Assembly: GCA_019410445.1 (NCBI GenBank)
Contig: DXSO01000026.1
Location: forward strand, 1 to 17,203
DNA length: 17,203 nt
Direction of reading: 5' to 3'
Source: Sutterella sp.
GTDB taxonomy: Bacteria; Pseudomonadota; Gammaproteobacteria; Burkholderiales; Burkholderiaceae_F
Shown: positions 6,956 to 13,798 of the stretch, piece after piece
Numbering within the stretch: position 1 is the first letter of the stretch
Layout: each line of letters starts with the position of its first letter
Notes under the pieces: model-generated
Told to the model about the DNA's origin: nothing
Seen by the model: the letters and a program-made list of their open reading frames with translations, nothing else
Database searches by the model: none
Translations under genes and position numbers: made by a program

Positions 6956-8224
6956 ATGGCTGGTGATCTTCAACGAGATGGCGTGAAGTTCTGTCGCTCG
7001 ATTTTCGACACGGTTCGCAAAATGAGTGCGGATGGTTTAGGCGTTGCCCGTCAGGGGTATTCGCAGACCGAAACCGAGGTGTTGGAATACCTCAAGACGA
7101 TTGGTCAGGAACTGGCCTTGGAGATCAATACTGATTTAGCGGGAAACGTCTGGATGTGTCTTCCCGGCAAAAATCGAGAACTTCCGGCTTTTGTAGCCGG
7201 CAGCCATGCCGACAGTGTTCCGCAGGGAGGAAACTACGATGGTTTGGCCGGCATTACGGCAGCCTTGACCGTTGCTTGGTGGATGCGTCGCATCCAATAT
7301 GTCCCGGAGCGGGATTTTGTGGTTTTGATGATGCGCTGTGAGGAATCGAGTTTCTTCGGCAAGGCTTACGTTGGTTCACTTGCTCTCACAGGCAAACTGA
7401 CGCTTGCGGATACTGCTTTGAAGCATCGTACGTTGGATGTGACGTTGGGTGAGTGCATATCGGCCTGTGGTTTCGTGCCGGCAGACATCACCGCGGGACG
7501 TCCTTTGGTGGATTTGGAAAAGATCGCAGCGTTTGTAGAGCTTCATATCGAGCAAGGGCCGACTCTGGATAGTTCCGAAACGCATCGAGTCGGCATTGTG
7601 ACGGGAATTCGCGGCAATGTGCGCCATAAGAAAGTGACATGCATCGGTCAGACTGCTCATTCAGGGGCGGTGGACAAGCAATACCGACACGATGCAGTGA
7701 TGGCCACGGTTGACTTGATCAGTCGTATGGACAAGCATTGGGATGAATGGCTTGCCAAAGGTGAGGATCTCGTCTTTACGGTGGGAGTTCTCAAGACTTC
7801 GAGTACGGCGGCAATTTCAGTGATACCGGGAGAGACCACCTTTACGGTGGATATGAGAAGTCTGTCGATTGATACTTGTGAGCGTTTCCATGCCTTGTTG
7901 CTGCAGGAAGCTGAAGCAGTCGCCAAGCAGCGAGGTGTGAAATTCGAATTTGATCGCAAGATCGTGACGGATGCTGCACATGTGGATGCGGCTTTGTCAG
8001 ATCGGTTGGAGGCGGCGGCGAATGAGGCAGGAGTTCCGGTGCTTCGTCTGGCGAGCGGAGCCGGACATGATGCGGCGGTGATTGGAAACAGTGGCGTTCC
8101 GGTGGCAATGATTTTTGTTGCCAATCAGAACGGCTCTCATAATCCGTACGAAGCGATGAAAATCGAGGATTTCATGAAGGGTGTCAATGTACTGTGGCAC
8201 ACGGTGCGAGATTACGACGCTTGA
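6956..8224 (+). CDS. Zn-dependent M20 hydrolase: N-carbamoyl-amino-acid hydrolase / allantoate amidohydrolase family
   Basis: The protein has 422 aa. The start is ATG 6956 with AAAGGA (6941-6946) 9 nt upstream. The family splits ureido or carbamoyl compounds, releasing ammonia and CO2 or amino acids. Visible metal ligands: His84 in GSHADSVPQGG, Asp95 in NYDG, Glu130 after Glu129 in the EESSFF segment (the usual form is EEGxRF), His197 in ELHIEQGP and His395 in GSHNPYE. The lid domain shows TAHSGAVDKQYRHDA. The C-terminal SGAGHDA is typical of this subfamily. There is no signal peptide, so it acts in the cytoplasm. Sequence alone cannot choose between L-carbamoylase, beta-ureidopropionase and allantoate amidohydrolase; no hydantoinase or allantoinase gene is in view. 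It is divergent from the AbgA-like hydrolase, so the pair may be co-regulated. Confidence 0.9.
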   Translation: MAGDLQRDGVKFCRSIFDTVRKMSADGLGVARQGYSQTETEVLEYLKTIGQELALEINTDLAGNVWMCLPGKNRELPAFVAGSHADSVPQGGNYDGLAGITAALTVAWWMRRIQYVPERDFVVLMMRCEESSFFGKAYVGSLALTGKLTLADTALKHRTLDVTLGECISACGFVPADITAGRPLVDLEKIAAFVELHIEQGPTLDSSETHRVGIVTGIRGNVRHKKVTCIGQTAHSGAVDKQYRHDAVMATVDLISRMDKHWDEWLAKGEDLVFTVGVLKTSSTAAISVIPGETTFTVDMRSLSIDTCERFHALLLQEAEAVAKQRGVKFEFDRKIVTDAAHVDAALSDRLEAAANEAGVPVLRLASGAGHDAAVIGNSGVPVAMIFVANQNGSHNPYEAMKIEDFMKGVNVLWHTVRDYDA

Positions 8225-8290
8225 TTGGAAAAATCGAAGACAAATCAAACTGCCTGTAAAAACAGGAAATAATCAGCGATAACAAGAATA

Positions 8291-8342
8291 AAAGAGGTGA
8301 GTTTGCCGAGCGCGTCATGCGCTCGGGGAACTTGTTGAAAGA
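8291..8342 (+). promoter_or_regulatory. Leader hairpin, with possible leader peptide, before the response regulator gene
   Basis: CCGAGCGC (8306-8313) and GCGCTCGG (8319-8326) form a perfect 8-bp stem with a 5-nt loop. After one mismatch the stem can continue between 8299-8304 and 8328-8333. A good Shine-Dalgarno (AAAGAGGTGA, 8291-8300) sits upstream of the hairpin and suits a TTG at 8303, which opens 11 codons ending in TGA at 8336-8338, only 4 bases before the regulator ATG. No T-run follows, so this is not a terminator. Confidence 0.4.
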
Positions 8343-9041
8343 ATGACGACAGTGGATTTTTCTGATGGTCTGCCTTCGCGTGTCCTGATCTTCGATCAAT
8401 GCCCGCTTTTTGCCAAAGCTTTAAGTGATTTGATTGCGGAACAAGCACCGCACTCTCAGCGAGTGATCACACATGACGCCTACGAGGCCTTGGCCAAGGT
8501 GAAGTCGTTTCGTCCGGATTTTGTTTTGATTGATCTGGACGGTGGTGACGTTGGTGTTTCGTTATTGCGTGATATCAAAACAAATGACGGTGCGCCGCGA
8601 TGTGTGATGCTAATTACCGATGGCTCTCAGCCATCCTTGATGGCAGCCATTCGCTTGCAGGCAGATGGTTTTATCACCAAACGTTTACCGGTGGAGCAGT
8701 TTGCATCTCAGCTTCGATTGGCAGCTGCCGGGGAAATGGTTATCAGCGACTCTTTAACTGCCGCTTTGGCTGTTGCGCTGAGAAATGTGCCGGCTGCTGA
8801 TGAAGCACGCGATATCTCACGACTGAGCCCGAGAGAAATTGACGTTCTCTACTGCATTGCCAACGGAATGAGCAATCGTCAGATTTCGGAGCAGCTGAAG
8901 ATTTCAGATGGAACCGTCAAGGTGCATGTTAAGCACGTATTGAAGAAACTGGGTTTCGGTACGCGAGTGGAGGCCGCATTATGGGCAAGTGAATCCGGTC
9001 ATAAAGGTTCACTTGCCCGAGTTCGCGAACGATCAGTTTAG
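8343..9041 (+). CDS. NarL/FixJ-type response regulator
   Basis: The 232-aa protein has a receiver domain (about 12-130) and a LuxR-type helix-turn-helix (about 158-218; LSPREIDVLYCIANGMSNRQI, then DGTVKVHVKHVLKKLG). The likely phosphoacceptor is Asp64 in LIDLDGG, Thr92 follows beta-4, and Lys113 is the conserved lysine. The acidic pocket, usually two acids, reads Asp18-Gln19 (FDQCPLF), so Mg2+ binding and phosphorylation may be altered. ATG 8343 is the only workable start because a stop lies in frame at 8298; its ribosome site is weak (GAAAGA) and a strong hairpin precedes it. No histidine kinase is nearby, so the regulator is an orphan here and its targets are unknown. Its stop codon overlaps that of ruvB on the other strand. 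Confidence 0.9.
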   Translation: MTTVDFSDGLPSRVLIFDQCPLFAKALSDLIAEQAPHSQRVITHDAYEALAKVKSFRPDFVLIDLDGGDVGVSLLRDIKTNDGAPRCVMLITDGSQPSLMAAIRLQADGFITKRLPVEQFASQLRLAAAGEMVISDSLTAALAVALRNVPAADEARDISRLSPREIDVLYCIANGMSNRQISEQLKISDGTVKVHVKHVLKKLGFGTRVEAALWASESGHKGSLARVRERSV

Positions 9042-10078
9042 ATTGAGAAAAGATCGGCCATGGGAGCGGTTTGAGCTGAGGCAAGACGGCCGAAATGACG
9101 ATAGGCGCTTTGCGTGGCTACTCGGCCTCGAGGAGTCCGCTGCACGAGACCTTGTTGAATCAGATAAGGTTCGACGACGTCTTCGAGTGTTTCACGGTCT
9201 TCACCAACGGCACTGGCAAGGTTGTCGATGCCGACAGGACCACCAGAGAATTTGTCCATGATGGTGAGGAGAAAACGCTGATCAACAAAATCGAGTCCCA
9301 TGGAGTCAACATCAAGCATGCGCAGAGCCGCATCGGCAACATCAGCGGTGATGACGCCGTCATGGCGAACCTGGGCATAGTCGCGTACGCGGCGTAGTAA
9401 TCGGTTGGCGACACGCGGCGTGCCGCGCGAACGTCGAGCAATTTCGAGGGCACCGGCATCTTCGATCGGTACATTGAGCAGTCCGGCAGAACGGCGAATG
9501 ATATGTGCGAGGTCTTCCGTATCGTAGAACTGCAGTTGATTGACGATGCCGAAGCGGGCGCGCAGAGGGTTGGTCAGAGAGCCGGCGCGGGTTGTGGCTC
9601 CGATTAAGGTAAACGGAGGCAGATCCAGCTTGATGGATCGAGCCGCAGGCCCTTCGCCGATCATGATGTCGATCTGGTAATCCTCAAGGGCCGGATAGAG
9701 AATCTCTTCTACGACGGGACTTAAACGATGGATCTCGTCGATAAAAAGAACGTCGTTTCGTTCCAAGTTTGTAAGCAATGCAGCCAGATCACCAGGGCGC
9801 TCCAATACGGGGCCGGAGGTTTGGCGTAGATTGACTCCCATTTCGTTGGCCACGATGTGAGCCAGTGTGGTTTTGCCCAATCCCGGAGGGCCAAAGACCA
9901 ACAGATGATCCAGTGGTTCCCCGCGTTGCTTGGCTGCAGCAATGAAGATCTCTAGCTGTTCGCGAACCGCCTTTTGTCCGACGTAATCGGCCAAGCGTAC
10001 TGGACGCAGAGCACGATCAATATTGTCTTCATTGGGACTCGTGCTCTCGGAGGAGACGACTCTTTCGATATTTTGCAT
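9038..10078 (-). CDS. ruvB: Holliday junction branch-migration ATPase RuvB
   Basis: The protein has 346 aa from the minus-strand ATG at 10078. It is the hexameric AAA+ motor that drives branch migration on RuvA-bound junctions. Visible: Walker A GPPGLGKTT (63-71), Walker B FIDEIH (Asp114, Glu115), sensor 1 GATTRAG (160-166), arginine-finger region RARFG (173-177), sensor 2 RGTPRVANR (218-226) and a C-terminal winged helix (about 265-346) with the PRGRVAT motif. A TTG at 10093 would add five residues; ATG is preferred because GGA lies 10 nt upstream and the next residues are not conserved. The gene starts 27 bases after the ruvA stop in the same operon. The C-terminal stop overlaps that of the convergent regulator gene, with no terminator in between. 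Confidence 0.96.
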   Translation of the reverse strand: MQNIERVVSSESTSPNEDNIDRALRPVRLADYVGQKAVREQLEIFIAAAKQRGEPLDHLLVFGPPGLGKTTLAHIVANEMGVNLRQTSGPVLERPGDLAALLTNLERNDVLFIDEIHRLSPVVEEILYPALEDYQIDIMIGEGPAARSIKLDLPPFTLIGATTRAGSLTNPLRARFGIVNQLQFYDTEDLAHIIRRSAGLLNVPIEDAGALEIARRSRGTPRVANRLLRRVRDYAQVRHDGVITADVADAALRMLDVDSMGLDFVDQRFLLTIMDKFSGGPVGIDNLASAVGEDRETLEDVVEPYLIQQGLVQRTPRGRVATQSAYRHFGRLASAQTAPMADLFSI

Positions 10079-10105
10079 GGGTAAGAATTCCAAGATCAGA
10101 GGAAA

Positions 10106-10684
10106 TCATCGGGTCATGGATTTTAGGGCTTCTCGTATACCGGCTGACACACTGATGTCTGCCGGTAGCTTTTTGGCGGCAGCATTTGCCTCTCGGTCGG
10201 AATACCCCAGAGCAACCAGGGCGGCCGCGACATCGGCACGATTGTCTCCGGCAGCTGCACTTAGGGTGACGCCGTCGAGTTCGGCAGAGATTTTTCCTTT
10301 GAGTTCAAGCACTAAGCGTTCGGCTGTTTTTTTGCCGATGCCGGGTACTCTGGTGAGCATGGCGCACTCTTGTTGCGCGACGGCTTGCGCCAGAGCGTCA
10401 ACACTCATTCCAGAAAGTACGGCGAGTGCTGTACGTGCACCGACGCCGGAGATTTTGATGAGTTGACGAAAGGCTGCACGTTCCTTAGCTGTTGCAAAAC
10501 CATAGAGTAGTTGTGCATCTTCACGAACGATAAAGTGAGTCAGCAATGTGATTTCCTGCCCGATATCAGGCAGGTTGTAAAACGTGGACATCGGAACGTC
10601 AATTTCATAGCCGACACCGTGAACGTCTACGAGAATTTGAGGAGGGTTTTTCTCAAGCAGTTTGCCTTGGATTCGACCGATCAT
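10106..10684 (-). CDS. ruvA: Holliday junction DNA-binding protein RuvA
   Basis: The protein has 192 aa. RuvA tetramers bind the four-way junction and recruit RuvB. In order: an N-terminal OB fold beginning MIGRIQGKL with GVGYEIDVP, two helix-hairpin-helix motifs (KISGVGARTALAVLSG and TRVPGIGKKTAERLVLELKGK), an acidic/Ala linker and the small RuvB-binding domain III (about 145-192, ALVALGYSDREANAA). The ATG overlaps the ruvC stop as ATGA (10684-10681), a 4-base overlap that indicates translational coupling. Length and all domains are normal for the family. Confidence 0.97.
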   Translation of the reverse strand: MIGRIQGKLLEKNPPQILVDVHGVGYEIDVPMSTFYNLPDIGQEITLLTHFIVREDAQLLYGFATAKERAAFRQLIKISGVGARTALAVLSGMSVDALAQAVAQQECAMLTRVPGIGKKTAERLVLELKGKISAELDGVTLSAAAGDNRADVAAALVALGYSDREANAAAKKLPADISVSAGIREALKSMTR

Positions 10685-11277
10685 TTGCTATTTCCATATT
10701 TGTTGCTGACAAGCTGTTCCCAGGCATTGCGTTGCGATTTTCTGCTTGTCAGGATACGAGCTCCCGTTCGCGAGGGAATGTCCGCGAGCGAATGCACTTT
10801 GTTTAATTGCATGGAGTGAGCATGCGTTACGGCACAGGCCAGAGCATCGGCTGCGTCGGCCTGAATATCGCCCGAGAGCTTCAAGAGAGTGGAGATCATC
10901 ATCTGCACTTGTGTCTTGCTGGCTCGACCAGTGCCGACAACGGAATTTTTGATTTCTGACGGGGTAAATTCGGCTACGGACAACCCATGGTAGGCAGCGC
11001 AGGCAAGCGCGGCCCCGCGAGCTTGGCCTAACAGCAAGGTTGAGCGTGGATTGACATTGACGAAGATCAACTCAGCGGCAGCACAGTCGGGCTGAGTTTC
11101 GTTGATTACGGATGAGAGCTCACGAAAAATCGTTCCCAGACGCTCGCAGAGCGAACCGGAAGGTACTCGAATGCATCCGGCAGTTACGAAGGTAAGTCGA
11201 TTGCCTTCAACGTCAATGACGCCGAAACCCGTACGGTTGAGTCCGGGATCAATGCCGAGGACACGTTTTCTGATCAT
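10681..11277 (-). CDS. ruvC: Holliday junction resolvase RuvC
   Basis: The protein has 198 aa. It is the dimeric endonuclease that cuts junctions after RuvAB migration. The four acidic catalytic residues are in place: Asp10 (GIDPG), Glu69 (AAELIFV), Asp141 and Asp144 (ADAADALACAVTHAH). The family motif NPRSTLLLGQARGAA follows Glu69. The C-terminal 40 residues, basic and Ser-rich, extend somewhat beyond the core fold. It is the first gene of ruvC-ruvA-ruvB. The ATG at 11277 has no strong Shine-Dalgarno, and the bases ahead are TC-rich on the coding strand. The start is nevertheless preferred because MIRKRVLGIDPG is the family N-terminus. Confidence 0.96.
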   Translation of the reverse strand: MIRKRVLGIDPGLNRTGFGVIDVEGNRLTFVTAGCIRVPSGSLCERLGTIFRELSSVINETQPDCAAAELIFVNVNPRSTLLLGQARGAALACAAYHGLSVAEFTPSEIKNSVVGTGRASKTQVQMMISTLLKLSGDIQADAADALACAVTHAHSMQLNKVHSLADIPSRTGARILTSRKSQRNAWEQLVSNKYGNSK

Positions 11278-11348
11278 GCACTTTGAGAGAGATTGGGATG
11301 ATGAACGCCAAGATTGTACGGCAGCTTTTTAGTTGAGAAACGAAAAAT

Positions 11349-11405
11349 TTGCAAAATTCAAAGATGTCAGTAAAATCACGGTTCTCTTCTTGCGAGAGAA
11401 GAGAA
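11349..11405 (+). promoter_or_regulatory. Promoter and 5' leader hairpin of tRNA-Val
   Basis: TTGCAA (11349-11354) and TAAAAT (11371-11376, five of six bases of the -10 consensus) are 16 bases apart, so transcription would start near 11383. The leader then holds TTCTCTTC (11382-11389) and GAAGAGAA (11398-11405), a perfect 8-bp stem just before the tRNA. Confidence 0.55.
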
Positions 11406-11420
11406 ATGAAAAATTCGTGC

Positions 11421-11495
11421 GCGCGGTTGGCTCAGTGGTAGAGCATCGCCTTCACACGGCGGGGGTCACAGGTTCGAATCCAGTACCGCGCACCA
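11421..11495 (+). tRNA. tRNA-Val, anticodon CAC
   Basis: A complete 75-nt cloverleaf. The acceptor stem GCGCGGT pairs with ACCGCGC, the discriminator is A, and CCA is encoded. The D arm is GCTC/GAGC with a 7-nt loop. The anticodon stem TCGCC/GGCGG (one G-U pair) holds TTCACAC, anticodon CAC at 11453-11455, reading GTG valine codons. The variable loop is GGGTC. The T loop is TTCGAAT. The T stem ACAGG/CCAGT has one A-A mismatch. Promoter and terminator flank it, so it is a single-gene unit. Confidence 0.97.
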
Positions 11496-11502
11496 CAGAT
11501 GG

Positions 11503-11528
11503 AAAGCAGCTTTGGGCTGCTTTTTTTT
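11503..11528 (+). terminator. Rho-independent terminator of tRNA-Val
   Basis: AAAGCAGC (11503-11510) and GCTGCTTT (11516-11523) form a perfect 8-bp stem with loop TTTGG, and eight T bases run through 11521-11528. It lies 7 bases after the tRNA CCA end. Confidence 0.92.
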
Positions 11529-11602
11529 GCTTTGCGTTCACAAATGACTCGTGAATGAGTTTCTCTCGAAGTAGGCATTTGGAGTGCCAAAGCAACAATG
11601 CC

Positions 11603-11630
11603 GAGAGGACAGGCGCATACCTGTCCTCTC
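11603..11630. repeat. Perfect 11-bp inverted repeat after the metallo-hydrolase gene
   Basis: GAGAGGACAGG (11603-11613) and CCTGTCCTCTC (11620-11630) flank a 6-nt loop. It lies 32 bases past the stop of the minus-strand hydrolase gene, where a terminator is expected. The homopolymer run (A7, 11631-11637) is on the wrong side: in the minus-strand transcript the U-run comes before the hairpin. It may still protect a 3' end or terminate transcription in a non-standard way. Confidence 0.6.
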
Positions 11631-11662
11631 AAAAAAATTTGCAACAGACACCGCAAGGCCAA

Positions 11663-12577
11663 TTATTTCTCGAAAACATATCCTCCGTCAGAAGATCGGA
11701 GAATACGTCCCACATTTTCGAAATGCATGCCGCCCAAAATGCGTTTGCTTTCGCTGATTTCTTTGAGTACTGATTCACGCGTTTCGGCAGCTTGGTGGGG
11801 ATTGCCGTCATAAGCATTGCTGTAGTCGGTCCAACGCATCTGGATTGGAGTGACATGCATCAGATCGCCTACGATACTCATGCCGATGCCGTTTGAGTCA
11901 ATGTCGTAGCGTGTGTGCCCAGGCGTATGACCGATGGCGGCTTTGGCAGTAATGCCTTTGATTATTTCCGTGTCGTAGTCGAAAAGTGCAATTTTGTCCT
12001 CGTAGGTTTTGACTACACGTTGCGCCAATTCATTTTTTTGTGTTTTGCGTTCACTTCCTTGCATCCAGGCTTCGAACTCTTTTCTTGCAATCCATAACGT
12101 CGCTTTAGGATAGGCTGCTTGTTCTCCGTGCAAAAGACCGGAAATATGGTCTCCATCCATATGCGTCAGCAAGATATCCGTCACATCCACGTTGCTTATG
12201 CCGAGTTTTGAGAGCAATGCGGTTGTGTTTCCATTGCGCCCAGAACTTTTGCCCCAGCCTGCGTCAAAGAGAATGTTGTGAGAATCAATCTGAACAAAGA
12301 AAGTTTTGACAACTCCAAGAAACTTTCCATCCGGCATCAGTGCTAACCGTTCGGGCATTTGATCAATTCCCTGAAACAGAGTCTTTGAGAAGATCTGGGG
12401 ACTGTCCGTTAACGAATACACAACGAGATTGCCGACTTGAATTCGATCCATAGGATTGTTTGCGTTAAAGGGTGGTTGGTCTGAGTTGGCCAGAGCCGTG
12501 GCAGAGACGAGAGCGCATAGCGCACTGCAGCCTACGGTAAAAGCCGTTTGACTGAGTTTAAAGAAAGTATTTTTCAC
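11663..12577 (-). CDS. Exported metallo-beta-lactamase-fold hydrolase
   Basis: The protein has 304 aa. The start is GTG at 12577 on the minus strand with a close GGGAGG (spacing 5). A Sec signal peptide ends at about Ala30 (ATALA, then NSD), so the enzyme is periplasmic. The MBL fold shows NILFDAGWGK (101-110), the metal motif HMDGDH (His139, Asp141, Asp143, His144), GHTPGHT with His221, GD at 237-238 and MHF with His285. The usual motif is HxHxDH; here the second His is Asp141. The overall pattern (GHTPGHT, GDLMH) resembles the lactonase/organophosphate-hydrolase-like branch rather than true beta-lactamases. The substrate is unknown. It lies on the same strand as the LysR-DMT pair and has a LysR-palindrome half-site just upstream. 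Confidence 0.85.
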   Translation of the reverse strand: MKNTFFKLSQTAFTVGCSALCALVSATALANSDQPPFNANNPMDRIQVGNLVVYSLTDSPQIFSKTLFQGIDQMPERLALMPDGKFLGVVKTFFVQIDSHNILFDAGWGKSSGRNGNTTALLSKLGISNVDVTDILLTHMDGDHISGLLHGEQAAYPKATLWIARKEFEAWMQGSERKTQKNELAQRVVKTYEDKIALFDYDTEIIKGITAKAAIGHTPGHTRYDIDSNGIGMSIVGDLMHVTPIQMRWTDYSNAYDGNPHQAAETRESVLKEISESKRILGGMHFENVGRILRSSDGGYVFEK

Positions 12578-12890
12578 AATGGCCTCCCGAAAATTTGTCG
12601 ATTTTGATCACAGGCAAACATTGTTGACGGGGTAGATGAGTCTGAGATCAAAGGAGAAAGGAATCGACAATGTCAACTCCCTTTGAAGTTTGTCATGAAG
12701 CAATACTTAAGCTGCTTGATAAGAAGCAGAAGAACAGACGTCGTTTCAAAAGTGCCTTTCCCATCACTTGGTTAATCCGGAAAGAAGCACATCGAGAGCA
12801 ACGGGGACAGTTAAAAATTTCAAGAGTGTGCCAAGCGGAACGTAGACAGAGTTGCTTCTGGTGGTTGCGTAAGGGCGGAGTCGGTCGGTT
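12578..12890. other. Intergenic region with two half-sites of the LysR-side palindrome
   Basis: TTTGTCGAT (12594-12602) and, inverted, ATCGACAA (12663-12670) match the arms of the 19-bp palindrome at 14802-14820. The first lies 17 bases ahead of the metallo-hydrolase start. A plus-strand frame of 98 codons opens at ATG 12670 with AAAGGA 7 nt upstream; it begins MSTPFEVCHEAILKLLDKKQ, then becomes Arg/Lys-rich without family resemblance, and runs 76 bases into the DMT gene. I regard it as doubtful. No terminator for the DMT gene was found here. Confidence 0.4.
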
Positions 12891-13796
12891 TTATTCAATT
12901 ACCTTGTTTGTTCTGACAAAACGAACTTGTCCGAGGGCTTTCCGTTTCTCATCCTTGCTGACCTGAACTAAACATGTTGCTGCGGCAGCAATGATGATGC
13001 ACATACCCGCGATGACGTAAGCGTTGGGAATACGCCCGAAAATCAGTGCATCAATCAAGGTGGCGAAGACAACTCCGGAAAACGACAATGCCGAACCCAA
13101 AAGAGTATGGCCCTTTCCCCAACCAAGCGTACGAGTGAATTGTCCGAAGACCAAAAGAACCAACAGTAGTCCTAAAGGAAGTTGTTGGAGCTGTTCGAAT
13201 GTGAGGTGACCATAAAAGCACTCAAGGATGCCGATGATGATTGTGCCGTGCAGATGAAAATAAAAAACTGTGCGGGCAACGGGTTCTTGCTTATTACCGA
13301 GGCGTTTGAGTAACAGGATGGATAGGGCTGTAAGAAGTCCGCAAACCAGACCGAAGATGACATATACAGCCGAAAAGGATCGCGTGCTAGGGTGAAACAT
13401 GACGCAGATGCCGGCAAAGGCAAAGGCGATTGCAGCCAACAGACGCCAATTAATCTGTTCTTTTTTTCTCAGGGCCGACAAAGTGACAAACGTTGCTACA
13501 AATAACGGGGAGGTGTACTGCAAAGTCTGTGCAGCGGCAACCGGCATGTGCGTCACGGTAATGATTTGCGTAATCACGACGCCAAGTCCCAAGACTGAGC
13601 GTAGGAAGTGCAGTTTCCAAACGTGAGTGCGAAAAGAGGTGTTTTGCACAATCATCAAAAGTGTTGTCACTGCCAGTACGAATGCAAATTCAACGAACGC
13701 GATGTCTAGAAAAGCTAGAGTCTGACCAAGGCATTGAATGCAGGCAAGGATGCCGGCACTGCAAAATGAGGAGACCAAGATCCATAAAGCCGTCAT
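12891..13796 (-). CDS. DMT-family (EamA) transporter
   Basis: This is an inner-membrane protein of 301 aa from the minus-strand ATG at 13796, with about ten hydrophobic segments in two EamA repeats. The family marks are an N-terminal helix rich in small residues, RSVLGLGVVITQIIT with the following AAAQTLQYTSPLFVA segment that is typical of the first repeat, and a second repeat ending GRIPNAYVIAGMCIIIAAA. The C-terminus is a short basic tail. The ATG lies 2 bases after the LysR stop (TGATCATG) with AAGG about 10 nt upstream inside the LysR coding end. A reading from 13880 would overlap LysR and add a polar stretch, so it is rejected. Translation is probably coupled to LysR. Members export amino acids, metabolites or drugs; the substrate is unknown. 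Confidence 0.85.
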   Translation of the reverse strand: MTALWILVSSFCSAGILACIQCLGQTLAFLDIAFVEFAFVLAVTTLLMIVQNTSFRTHVWKLHFLRSVLGLGVVITQIITVTHMPVAAAQTLQYTSPLFVATFVTLSALRKKEQINWRLLAAIAFAFAGICVMFHPSTRSFSAVYVIFGLVCGLLTALSILLLKRLGNKQEPVARTVFYFHLHGTIIIGILECFYGHLTFEQLQQLPLGLLLVLLVFGQFTRTLGWGKGHTLLGSALSFSGVVFATLIDALIFGRIPNAYVIAGMCIIIAAAATCLVQVSKDEKRKALGQVRFVRTNKVIE

Positions 13797-13798
13797 GA

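Noticed and set aside
8253..8266. CCTGT/ACAGG hairpin after the carbamoylase gene as a terminator
   Set aside because: The stem is only 5 bp with no T-run after it on the plus strand.
10023..10466. 147-codon plus-strand frame across the ruvB-ruvA junction
   Set aside because: Ala/Ser/Arg-rich reverse reading of ruvA; not a gene.
11421..11700. tRNA-Val as an integration site for a mobile element carrying the right-hand genes
   Set aside because: No integrase, no repeated tRNA 3' end and no phage or plasmid genes are visible in the window.
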